In this document: positions 56,657-64,000 of the stretch, one piece after another | How positions within the stretch are numbered: position 1 is the stretch's first letter | Layout: each line of letters begins with the position of its first letter | NCBI RefSeq assembly: GCF_009725235.1 | Contig: NZ_WJFC01000013.1 | Coordinates: 1 to 64,000 of the forward strand | Length of the DNA stretch: 64,000 nt | Direction of reading: 5' to 3' | Origin: Scytonema sp. UIC 10036 | Lineage (GTDB): Bacteria; Cyanobacteriota; Cyanobacteriia; Cyanobacteriales; Nostocaceae | Program-made: the position numbers and the translations under genes | Notes under the pieces: generated by a model | Databases searched by the model: none | The model's input: the letters and a program-made list of their open reading frames with translations, nothing else | Told to the model about the DNA's origin: nothing

Positions 56657-57220
56657 GTGTCCCAAACACCTGTAAAAATGACTGTTGAGGAGTATCTAAC
56701 CTATAATGACGGTACAGACAAGCGTTACGAACTGGAAAACGGGGTGTTAATAGAAATGCCTCCTGGTACTGGTAAACATGAAGCAATTATCACTTTTCTC
56801 GTCGTTCGCTTCTTTTTAGAAAAGGAACGTTTGGGACTAACATTAGAACCACGTTCCAATGGTGTCGAGGTCATGACTAACACACAAATTAGGCGACCTG
56901 ATGTATTGGTAATGACTCAACAACAAGCTACTTCCATTGAAAATAAATCGGCTGTTCTGAAAACGGCACCACCACTTATTGTTGAAGTTGTCTCTCCTGA
57001 ATCTATTGAGCGGGACTACGATACTAAAAAATTAGAGTACGCAGCCTTTGGTGTTAATGAATATTGGATTGTTGACCCGTTAGAAGACAAAGTAACAGTC
57101 TGTTCGCTAGCTGGTTCAGTTTACAATCAAGCAGTATTTACTGGAAATCAAGCAGTTGTATCACTTACGTTCCCGCAACTCAATGCAACCGCTCAAAAAA
57201 TACTGGCACCGTCACTTTAA
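56657..57220 (+). CDS. Uma2 family putative endonuclease
   Basis: The 187-residue protein has the Uma2 layout: MTVEEYLTY, RYELENGVLIEMPPGTGKHE, D82 in RRPDVLV, E110 in PPLIVEVVSPES, K124/K125 and GVNEYWIVDP. The start is GTG at 56657 with AGGAGG six bases upstream, a strong site. Function is unproven for the family. Confidence 0.88.
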   Translation: MSQTPVKMTVEEYLTYNDGTDKRYELENGVLIEMPPGTGKHEAIITFLVVRFFLEKERLGLTLEPRSNGVEVMTNTQIRRPDVLVMTQQQATSIENKSAVLKTAPPLIVEVVSPESIERDYDTKKLEYAAFGVNEYWIVDPLEDKVTVCSLAGSVYNQAVFTGNQAVVSLTFPQLNATAQKILAPSL

Positions 57221-57276
57221 ATATACAGCGCTTTGCAATCCTTCCCAACAGAGCACATGTCTCACCTTTTCAAACC

Positions 57277-57534
57277 CTAGTTTCCGAGCAACTCGTTGTA
57301 ATTCGCTGGCTGTCTTCTGGCATTGGCAATTACCAGCTCGACATCATTAGGGAGAGAACGCCCTTGTTCTTCGTATTCTTCCTTAATCATTTCAAAAACA
57401 CAAACCAGTTCAGCACGAGCTTCATCTGGGGTCTGTCCCCAAGCATGACAGCCAGGAATTGCTGGGAGATAGGTGACAACAGTACCATTATCATCAGGAC
57501 AGATAACAATAGTATAGTTTTGTAGAGACTTCAT
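57277..57534 (-). CDS. HicB-type antitoxin
   Basis: The 85-residue protein has the HicB partial RNase-H-like fold: YTIVICPDDNGTVVTYLPAIPGCHAWGQT (shown here as IPGCHAWGQTPDEA) and a helix FEMIKEEYEEQG. There is no obvious C-terminal DNA-binding domain. It lies 29 bp downstream of hicA on the same strand. Confidence 0.8.
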   Translation of the reverse strand: MKSLQNYTIVICPDDNGTVVTYLPAIPGCHAWGQTPDEARAELVCVFEMIKEEYEEQGRSLPNDVELVIANARRQPANYNELLGN

Positions 57535-57563
57535 AATACCTAATAGCTGTTAAAAGACAACTT

Positions 57564-57803
57564 TTACTTTAAAAGATTTTCAATTTCTTCATCTGTAAAA
57601 CCAAACTGCCTAAAAATTCTTAAAACATAGGCAGGAGACATCTCTCTTGCCCCCATATCTATTGGAACAACTCTCCTTTGACCTTCAATCTCACGCGTAA
57701 ATAGACAATGATCACCTTTCCCTTGTCTTAAAAAGAAACAACCTCCTTCTTCTAAAATTTTGATTAATTCTCGTGGTTTGAGGGCTGGAACATTTCTAGG
57801 CAT
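57564..57803 (-). CDS. HicA-type mRNA interferase toxin
   Basis: The 79-residue protein has the HicA dsRBD-like fold: PRELIKILEEGGCFFLRQGKG, the catalytic histidine H32 in GKGDHCLF, and the later RVVPIDMGAREMSPAYVLRI. Its ATG overlaps the end of the upstream HicB-like gene by 8 bp, so translation is coupled. It is flanked by HicB-like genes on both sides. Confidence 0.85.
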   Translation of the reverse strand: MPRNVPALKPRELIKILEEGGCFFLRQGKGDHCLFTREIEGQRRVVPIDMGAREMSPAYVLRIFRQFGFTDEEIENLLK

Positions 57804-58062
57804 AAACTTTTCTTAATTCATAAAAATCTGAATTTTGCTCTTTGCCCTCTATCATTAAAAACTCATGAAGTTCTTCTATAGATATAGAAGCTTTGTAAAT
57901 ATTTTTATCACTCTCATAAACAGATTCAAAAGAATCAATAGCATCTTTTAACTTAGCGATCGCATCTTGTTGAGTATTGCCTTGTCCCACCAGTCCATTT
58001 TCTAGGCATAAAGCCACCCAGTAACCCGCATTTTGTCTAAGTACCGCTGTGTAAAATTCCAT
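57796..58062 (-). CDS. HicB-like antitoxin, overlapping hicA
   Basis: The 88-residue protein starts MEFYTAVLRQNAGYWVALCL and continues LENGLVGQGNTQQDAIAKL, a HicB N-terminal fold. An acidic helical C-terminus (ISIEELHEFL) follows. Its stop overlaps the hicA start by 8 bp, the classic antitoxin-toxin arrangement. Its first codons and upstream DNA are duplicated at 54827-54973. Confidence 0.75.
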   Translation of the reverse strand: MEFYTAVLRQNAGYWVALCLENGLVGQGNTQQDAIAKLKDAIDSFESVYESDKNIYKASISIEELHEFLMIEGKEQNSDFYELRKVYA

Positions 58063-58140
58063 AATTTTCCATTACTCAAACATTCTTGATTAATTGAATC
58101 TTAGTCTCCATACAATATTATCCATATGTTTTTAGGCTGT
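57994..58140. repeat. 147-bp direct repeat, right copy
   Basis: This copy covers the first 23 codons of the HicB-like gene and about 78 bp upstream of it. It matches 54827-54973 in the same orientation. The right copy is attached to an intact gene, so the left copy is the remnant. Confidence 0.8.
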
Positions 58141-58171
58141 TGGTCACGCAACCTACAACTCTTAACTTTTC

Positions 58172-59878
58172 TTACCTAGGCCAGACTTTAATAGCGATGT
58201 CTGCTAAATATTTAGCACGAGTTTTGATTGCCTCTTCATTCCATGTATCAACTTTTGTTTTTTGAAAATAATGATTCAAGGTTACATTACTGTTGCTCAA
58301 GAGAACTAACTTTTCTTCAAAAGGTTTGTTAGACAGTTCAGGGTTATATCCTGTTAATGTGAGATTACCCAGAGTGTGCAGCCACTTTTTATGAATAGAA
58401 GCATGGTTTGTCCCTAACATTGTTTTCCACTCTTTCGGTAATGTTTGGGGCATAATGTGTTCGACTGTTAACCCACTTGGATCGACCCTTTCCTTGGTAA
58501 GAAATGCCTCTAAACTTTCTAGAATAAGTTTAGCTCGATCGCTCAAGCTTTTAGTGTATAAATTACTCTCAATAATTCCTTTACGAAAGGCATCATCGTC
58601 AGGCCAAACTTTACTCTTGTCATATTTCTTCAAAACTTTACATAAACCATCAACTAGACGATTGGGATTTTCTTGTTCTACTTCTTTATACAAGTTGTTA
58701 AAAACTGTTCCTAAGCTTTTTGTAGAAACTCCCGCAAACAAGCGCCGGACAAAATAGGATTCCAAATATCTTAATATTGCTTCAAACTCGTCAATTGATA
58801 AGTGTTCTTCTTCATAATCATGGTAAATATTGAGAAGAAATATATGACAAGTTGTAAAATTTAACCTTTTCAATCTCTGGAACCAATGCCTTAGCTTAGG
58901 GTTGGTCTCTTCTTCTTCAAAATTTAGCCGCTTATAGTAATCAGCAAACTTTACAATATTTCGTAATTCTGCTTTGACGCTCTCTTCATTTTTTAACTTA
59001 TCAAATCGTTTTTTTACTCCTCTGTAAACTTCTTTTTGATTAACGGCTTCACCATCTTTTCTGAGATAAAACCAAAAAGCATTTGTCAGTTCTTCTGCAT
59101 AAGGCTTATCGCCAGACTTTACCTTAAATCTGTCTTGAAGAGTAGCCCATTCACTGTTATAAACTTCATCTCGCTCTGCTGGTGGCAACTTCATAAAAAT
59201 ATAGTTACGCACTAAGTCTGCCTGAGTGAGTTCTTCACCCTTATTATTTAAGCTTTCAAAAATAAGATAGGGGTTGTCGTCAGCACCAGAAGTAATATTA
59301 ACTAAGACTAAACACTCTAGTATAATCGTTTTCAACTTGCTTAAGTCAAGAAGAACATCATCAAGGATAGGTTGCTTGAGATGCTTATCAAAAAATTTAT
59401 AGGCTTCATAGATTTGTCCTGGCGATGATTCTTTAGTTTTCCCTTTTGTTGCTTTACCATCAATTATGCTCTTATAAGCATCGCGATCGCCTTGAGTAGG
59501 CAATACTTTATAGAAATCATCACTCTTCTGATACTTGTTAATCAAGTAAAATTCATGTATCTGTTCTGACATTTGTTTATCAGATTTTTTAAGATGATTC
59601 CGTAGTACTGCTAAGAGAATGCTCAAGGTGGTGAGACGTTGCTGCCCATCTATGACTACGAAGGGAGTAATCCCCTCAGCTGTTCCTAATTCTGCTTGTG
59701 TAACTATAGGACCCAAAAAATAAGAGCCTTTGACTTCATCAGTATAAATACTTATTAAGTCATTCCATAAAATCTCCCAATTATCCTCTTTCCATGAATA
59801 TGGTCTCTGGAAAAGAGGAATTTGAAATTGTTTGCCTCCTTCTAGCAAGTTGCGAAGAGTTGTTTCTGATGCTTTCAT
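58172..59878 (-). CDS. DUF262/DUF1524 (GmrSD-like) protein
   Basis: The 568-residue protein has the DUF262 ParB-like domain at the start (IPLFQRPYSW, 20-29; VIDGQQRLTTLS, 75-86), a long helical middle, and a C-terminal HNH-type DUF1524 domain (VEHIMPQTL with H474; TLGNLTLTGYNPELSN with N505 and N512). The single-chain fusion resembles GmrSD type IV restriction enzymes, which cut modified phage DNA. It lies beside the toxin-antitoxin patchwork, so a defence role is likely. Confidence 0.88.
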   Translation of the reverse strand: MKASETTLRNLLEGGKQFQIPLFQRPYSWKEDNWEILWNDLISIYTDEVKGSYFLGPIVTQAELGTAEGITPFVVIDGQQRLTTLSILLAVLRNHLKKSDKQMSEQIHEFYLINKYQKSDDFYKVLPTQGDRDAYKSIIDGKATKGKTKESSPGQIYEAYKFFDKHLKQPILDDVLLDLSKLKTIILECLVLVNITSGADDNPYLIFESLNNKGEELTQADLVRNYIFMKLPPAERDEVYNSEWATLQDRFKVKSGDKPYAEELTNAFWFYLRKDGEAVNQKEVYRGVKKRFDKLKNEESVKAELRNIVKFADYYKRLNFEEEETNPKLRHWFQRLKRLNFTTCHIFLLNIYHDYEEEHLSIDEFEAILRYLESYFVRRLFAGVSTKSLGTVFNNLYKEVEQENPNRLVDGLCKVLKKYDKSKVWPDDDAFRKGIIESNLYTKSLSDRAKLILESLEAFLTKERVDPSGLTVEHIMPQTLPKEWKTMLGTNHASIHKKWLHTLGNLTLTGYNPELSNKPFEEKLVLLSNSNVTLNHYFQKTKVDTWNEEAIKTRAKYLADIAIKVWPR

Positions 59879-60134
59879 TACTTAATTTATATATGTATGT
59901 GTTTCCCTATACAATTATAGACAACATTGCAATATTTAAAAAAACTCATATTTAGGCTGTGCTCAACATCAGTATCCTAGGAATCCTAACTCTTTTATAA
60001 AGAATTGTAAGTATTGTTGCGTGGGCATTACCAGCATTTTCACTGCGAACAAATGAACTATTCAAATGGATTCAAAATAGGTCTACTTTTGACAGCTTTG
60101 AAGTCTTTCAAAAAACTAGGAAGGTATTGGGTAT

Positions 60135-60338
60135 TCACTCTTTTTCAAGTTCTGCGAGTGATTCACTGAGGCTAAGAGGTGTTTCGGCTTGGACTGCCTT
60201 CATCGCAAAAATTAGTCCTTCATCTTCAATGGCTTCCAACAAACGTTGGTTGTCATTAAAATCAATGACCACTTTCTGAATGTTTCCTTCAGTGTCGGTG
60301 ATTAATTCTTTAGCGAAAAGATATTTATCTGCTTTCAT
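60135..60338 (-). CDS. small antitoxin-like protein
   Basis: The 67-residue acidic protein starts MKADKYLFAKELITDTEGNI and ends SLSESLAELEKE. Small cyanobacterial proteins of this shape often pair with RelE or Txe-like toxins. No toxin gene is adjacent, so it would be an orphan. The gap 59879-60134 upstream shows no gene. Confidence 0.6.
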   Translation of the reverse strand: MKADKYLFAKELITDTEGNIQKVVIDFNDNQRLLEAIEDEGLIFAMKAVQAETPLSLSESLAELEKE

Positions 60339-60571
60339 TGTTTGACTTTAGTAAGTTTATAGCGTTTCCTAGTGTGCTGAAACCCCAATTTATCTGCGTC
60401 CATCCGCGTTCGTCTGCGGTTAGTTATTTCTTCTGCATACCTTACGAAACTAGGAATTGCTATAGTACAACTGTAACCTTTTTTTCCAACTTCTTTCCTA
60501 CCATAAATTACTGAACCTTCTTTTCTTCTTTCTTTGTGTTTTTATGGTGGGCATTGCCCACCCTACAAAAA

Positions 60572-63235
60572 CTACTTCTTCCCTGCAGTAGGCATACCCA
60601 AAATATCCTCAATTCTAGGCATATCTTCCAACGGAATCACCCGTCCTTCATCCTCAAAACCAGCAATTTGATCGAAATTCAAATACCGATACAAATCATC
60701 AGCAAAAGGATGAATCTTACTTGCCACAATATCCAAATATTCCTGCACCGTCGGAATCCTTCCCAACAGCGCACAAACTGCAGCTAATTCCGCAGAACCG
60801 AGATAAACTCGTGCATCTTTACCCATGCGGTTATTGAAGTTACGGGTAGAAGTAGAAAACACCGTTACACCATCCGCAACTCGCGCCTGATTACCCATGC
60901 ACAAACTGCAACCGGGCATTTCTGTCCGCGCACCTGCAGCACCAAAAATACCGTAAACACCTTCTTCTTTCAGTTGGTGTTCGTCCATGCGAGTCGGTGG
61001 AGAAACCCACAGGCGAGTTTTCACTGCACCTGCACCATCCAACACCTTAGCCATGGCACGATAATGACCGATATTCGTCATACAAGAACCAAGAAACACT
61101 TCTTGTACTGGGTCATTAGCCACTTCCGATAATAATTTTACATTATCGGGGTCGTTGGGCGCAGCTACAATGGGTTCTTTGATTTCGTTCAAATCAATTT
61201 CGATAATTTCCGCGTATTCTGCATCCACATCCGCTTGTAACAGTACCGGGTTTGCCAACCACTCTTCCATCTTGGCAACTCGCCGCATGAGAGTACGGGC
61301 ATCTTGATAACCCCGTGCTACCATGTTCTTTAACAGAGCTACGTTGGAACGCAGATATTCTGAAATTGTCTCCACACTCAATTTGATTGTACAACCCGCA
61401 CAAGAACGCTCGGCACTAGCATCAGTCAGTTCAAATGCTTGCTCAACCTTCAAATCTGGCAAGCGTTCCATCTCAAGAATTCGCCCAGCAAAGACATTTT
61501 TCTTGTTCTTCTTCTCTACTGTGAGCAAACCTTTCTGAATGGCTACGTAGGGAATGGCATTCACTATATCCCTGAGAGTAATACCAGGTTGTAACTCTCC
61601 TTTAAACCGTACCAATACGGATTCTGGCATATCTAAAGGCATCACACCCAATGCTGCAGCAAAGGCTACCAATCCAGAACCAGCAGGGAAGGAAATACCC
61701 AAGGGGAAGCGAGTGTGGGAGTCCCCACCAGTTCCTACAGTATCTGGTAACAGCATCCGGTTTAACCAAGAGTGAATGATACCATCGCCGGGATGTAAAG
61801 CGACACCCCCACGCGAGGCGAAGAAGTCGGGCAGTTCCTTTTGAGTTTTGATATCAACTGGTTTGGGATAAGCTGCTGTATGACAGAAACTCTGGAGCGT
61901 CAAGTCAGCAGAGAAACCGAGACAAGCAAGTTCTTTTAATTCATCGCGAGTCATCGGTCCTGTAGTATCCTGAGAACCAACAGTTGTAACAAGGGGTTCG
62001 CAAGATGTACCGGGACGAACTCCAGGTAAACCGCAAGCTTTACCTACCATTTTTTGTGCTAAGGTATAGCCTTTACCCGTGTCAGCAGGGTGCTTGGGAC
62101 GGGTAAAGATGGTGCTGGGTTCTAAACCAAGAGCAAGTCTGGTTTTGTCGGTGAGGGTACGTCCGATCAGTAGGGGTATGCGTCCACCAGCACGGACTTC
62201 ATCAAGAATTGTGTCGGGTTTGAGGGTGAAGGTGGAAATAACTTCGCCGTCTTCGTTGGTGATTTCTCCTCTATGGGGGTAGATAGTCATCACCATCCCG
62301 GTTTCCATCTTTGTGACATCACACTGGATGGGTAAAGCACCAGCATCTTCTGCAGTGTTAAAGAATATGGGCGCGATGGTACCACCTAAAATATACCCGC
62401 CCGATCGCTTGTTAGGTACGTAAGGAATATCATGCCCGATGTGCCACAGTACGGAGTTAATTGCGGACTTCCGCGAGGAACCAGTCCCTACCACGTCCCC
62501 GACATAAGCAATAGGAAAACCTTTTTTCTTTAATTCAGCAATGGTTTGCAGCGCTCCAGGAATTCTACTTTCCAACATTGCCAAGGCGTGTAGGGGAATA
62601 TCGGGACGTGTGGTAGCCTGAGTTGCAGGAGATAAGTCATCAGTATTTGTCTCACCCGGTACTTTGAAGACAGTCACATTGATGAATTCAGGTAATGTCG
62701 GACGAGATGTAAACCATTCGGCTTCTGCCCAAGAGTCAATCACCTGTTTGGCAAAAGGATTGGTTTTGGATAATTCTAGAATATCGTGGAAGGCATCATA
62801 CACCAAAAGGGTTTTGCTCAATGCCTCTGCTGCATAAGCGGCTATCGGTTCCTTCCCTTGCCCTTTCATCATTAGGGGTGTTTCAGAAGAATCCGATAGG
62901 GATGTGCTTGGAGTTTGCAACAGTTCAATTAACGCTTGGACGTTGTAACCACCTACCATCGTACCCAACCATTGCACTGCAGCAATAGGTGAAATTAAGG
63001 GGCTACTGACTTCCTTTTTCGCAATAGCTGTGAGAAAACCTGCCTTGACATACGCTGCAGGATCGACTCCAGGAGAAACGCGATCGCGCAGCAAATGCAG
63101 TAATGTATCTTCTTCACCCGCAGGAGGATTTTTCAGTAATTCACACAGTTCAGATGTTTGTTTTGCATCTAATGGTAAGGGGGGGATTCCGAGGGCTGCT
63201 CTTTCTGTAACGTGTCTGCGGTATGATTCTAACAT
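60572..63235 (-). CDS. aconitate hydratase B
   Basis: The 887-residue enzyme interconverts citrate and isocitrate, and may also hydrate 2-methyl-cis-aconitate. It has the AcnB HEAT-like N-terminal domain, the swivel domain with [12 protein letters not shown], and 4Fe-4S ligands C718 (GSCMTN), C776 and C779 (PGCSLCMGN). The substrate loop [14 protein letters not shown] precedes [13 protein letters not shown]. Its length matches AcnB with a modest C-terminal extension. AcnB is the usual cyanobacterial aconitase. Confidence 0.97.
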   Translation of the reverse strand: MLESYRRHVTERAALGIPPLPLDAKQTSELCELLKNPPAGEEDTLLHLLRDRVSPGVDPAAYVKAGFLTAIAKKEVSSPLISPIAAVQWLGTMVGGYNVQALIELLQTPSTSLSDSSETPLMMKGQGKEPIAAYAAEALSKTLLVYDAFHDILELSKTNPFAKQVIDSWAEAEWFTSRPTLPEFINVTVFKVPGETNTDDLSPATQATTRPDIPLHALAMLESRIPGALQTIAELKKKGFPIAYVGDVVGTGSSRKSAINSVLWHIGHDIPYVPNKRSGGYILGGTIAPIFFNTAEDAGALPIQCDVTKMETGMVMTIYPHRGEITNEDGEVISTFTLKPDTILDEVRAGGRIPLLIGRTLTDKTRLALGLEPSTIFTRPKHPADTGKGYTLAQKMVGKACGLPGVRPGTSCEPLVTTVGSQDTTGPMTRDELKELACLGFSADLTLQSFCHTAAYPKPVDIKTQKELPDFFASRGGVALHPGDGIIHSWLNRMLLPDTVGTGGDSHTRFPLGISFPAGSGLVAFAAALGVMPLDMPESVLVRFKGELQPGITLRDIVNAIPYVAIQKGLLTVEKKNKKNVFAGRILEMERLPDLKVEQAFELTDASAERSCAGCTIKLSVETISEYLRSNVALLKNMVARGYQDARTLMRRVAKMEEWLANPVLLQADVDAEYAEIIEIDLNEIKEPIVAAPNDPDNVKLLSEVANDPVQEVFLGSCMTNIGHYRAMAKVLDGAGAVKTRLWVSPPTRMDEHQLKEEGVYGIFGAAGARTEMPGCSLCMGNQARVADGVTVFSTSTRNFNNRMGKDARVYLGSAELAAVCALLGRIPTVQEYLDIVASKIHPFADDLYRYLNFDQIAGFEDEGRVIPLEDMPRIEDILGMPTAGKK

Positions 63236-63481
63236 TCTGCTCTCCAGATATTCAACTACACGGGTTAGGGGTCAGGAGTCTGGGGTCAGGCGGAATTCTC
63301 TAGTCCCTAACCCCATTACCCTAACCCCTCTTAAAAGGACTTATAATTATCACTGGATAGTGCGTTTCTTAGTCAAGCTCTTTTAAGATAACTCTTTTGT
63401 TTGCTTTTCTTAATTGGGTTTTTGCCTATTCATAGGATAAAATATTTGACTTGTCTATTGCCACAGCACCGATAATTATTT

Positions 63482-63796
63482 ATGCCCACAACACACACAG
63501 TTGAAATTCTCCACCAAGGCAAAACTCATACTTTGCAAGTTGCCGACAATGAAACCATCCTATCAGTCGCTGATGCTGCTGGTTTAGACTTACCGAGTTC
63601 CTGTCATGCTGGAGTTTGCACGACTTGTGCTGCCCAAATTATTTCCGGAACTGTGGATCAAACTGATGGCATGGGCGTTAGTCCAGATCTTCAAAAACAG
63701 GGCTATGTATTGCTTTGTGTCGCCTATCCTCGCTCTGATTTGAAAATTGAAACTGAGAAAGAGGACACAGTATATCAGTTGCAATTTGGTAAATAA
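63482..63796 (+). CDS. [2Fe-2S] plant-type ferredoxin
   Basis: The 104-residue protein has cluster ligands C41, C46, C49 and C79 (SSCHAGVCTTCA, then LLCVAYP). It is a soluble electron carrier of the photosynthetic ferredoxin family, but the SxCxAGxCTTCA start and the QKQGYVLLC segment suit a minor isoform rather than the main PetF. The next gene follows by 79 bp on the same strand. Confidence 0.93.
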   Translation: MPTTHTVEILHQGKTHTLQVADNETILSVADAAGLDLPSSCHAGVCTTCAAQIISGTVDQTDGMGVSPDLQKQGYVLLCVAYPRSDLKIETEKEDTVYQLQFGK

Positions 63797-63875
63797 TTAA
63801 AAAATGTGGTATTACGCGTCTGCATCTTCGGACAGACGTGAATATCCCCTCCGTACATCAGTTAGGAATAATACG

Positions 63876-64000
63876 ATGACAGCTCATTTTATCACTGCAG
63901 AAATTGACTTACAAGAAACTCCCACCGAACTGCAAAAAGCTATTGAAGCAGAACTCAAAAAACAGGGAGAACCTCTCCGTTGGGCTATCACCTCGGTAGA
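63876..64000 (+). CDS. conserved small protein, 5' part only
   Basis: The frame starts MTAHFITAEIDLQETPTELQ and runs off the window after 41 codons. AGGA lies 9 bp upstream. I recognise it only as a small protein that often follows this ferredoxin in cyanobacteria. The function is unknown. Confidence 0.75.
   Translation, partial: MTAHFITAEIDLQETPTELQKAIEAELKKQGEPLRWAITSV

Overview
The window reads as chromosomal DNA of a filamentous, probably heterocyst-forming cyanobacterium. The evidence is many HIP1 palindromes (GCGATCGC), heptanucleotide tandem repeats of the STRR type, palindromic intergenic repeats, paired Uma2 nucleases, a plant-type ferredoxin, and Pho boxes of the cyanobacterial type (8-bp units every 11 bp). 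No tRNA, rRNA or CRISPR array was seen. The species cannot be named from the sequence alone.

Layout. (1) 1-1.9 kb: repeats, a transposase remnant and a Uma2 nuclease. (2) 1.9-25.8 kb: one uninterrupted minus-strand exopolysaccharide locus of 17 genes. It has two FlaA1/CapD-type nucleotide-sugar dehydratases, a Wzx flippase, three glycosyltransferases, a Wzy/WaaL-like polymerase, AsnB, a UDP-sugar dehydrogenase, a UDP-uronate epimerase, a pectate-lyase-fold protein, a priming sugar-phosphate transferase, an ATP-grasp ligase, a FemAB-like acyltransferase, a HAD phosphatase, a DegT aminotransferase and a Wzc-type tyrosine autokinase. Together these describe a Wzx/Wzy pathway making a uronic-acid polymer that is probably amidated or aminoacylated. 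(3) 25.8-35.4 kb: decayed DNA (WD40 remnant, long hairpin), then fasciclin, glgX, ppsA, an unknown gene and ubiD. (4) 35.6-54.8 kb: a phosphate-acquisition island. It holds a TolQ/ExbB-like channel, a complete pstSCAB operon, a Nudix hydrolase, and a second convergent pst operon whose pstS has lost its middle. It then carries two very large phosphoesterase-like proteins on either side of a parvulin isomerase. Four Pho-box arrays lie in this stretch. (5) 54.8-60.4 kb: an accessory patchwork of toxin-antitoxin genes (PIN pair, HicA with two HicB-like partners), gene fragments, a Uma2 nuclease and a GmrSD-like DUF262/HNH protein, bracketed by a 147-bp direct repeat. (6) 60.6-64 kb: acnB, a [2Fe-2S] ferredoxin and the start of a small conserved gene.

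The most original material is the phosphate island. Its two big proteins look like nested chimeras: two GDPD domains inserted in a phytase-like propeller, and a phytase-like domain inserted in a choice-of-anchor-I-type propeller. Neither has an N-terminal signal peptide, both end in a similar hydrophobic tail, and both have an upstream Pho box.
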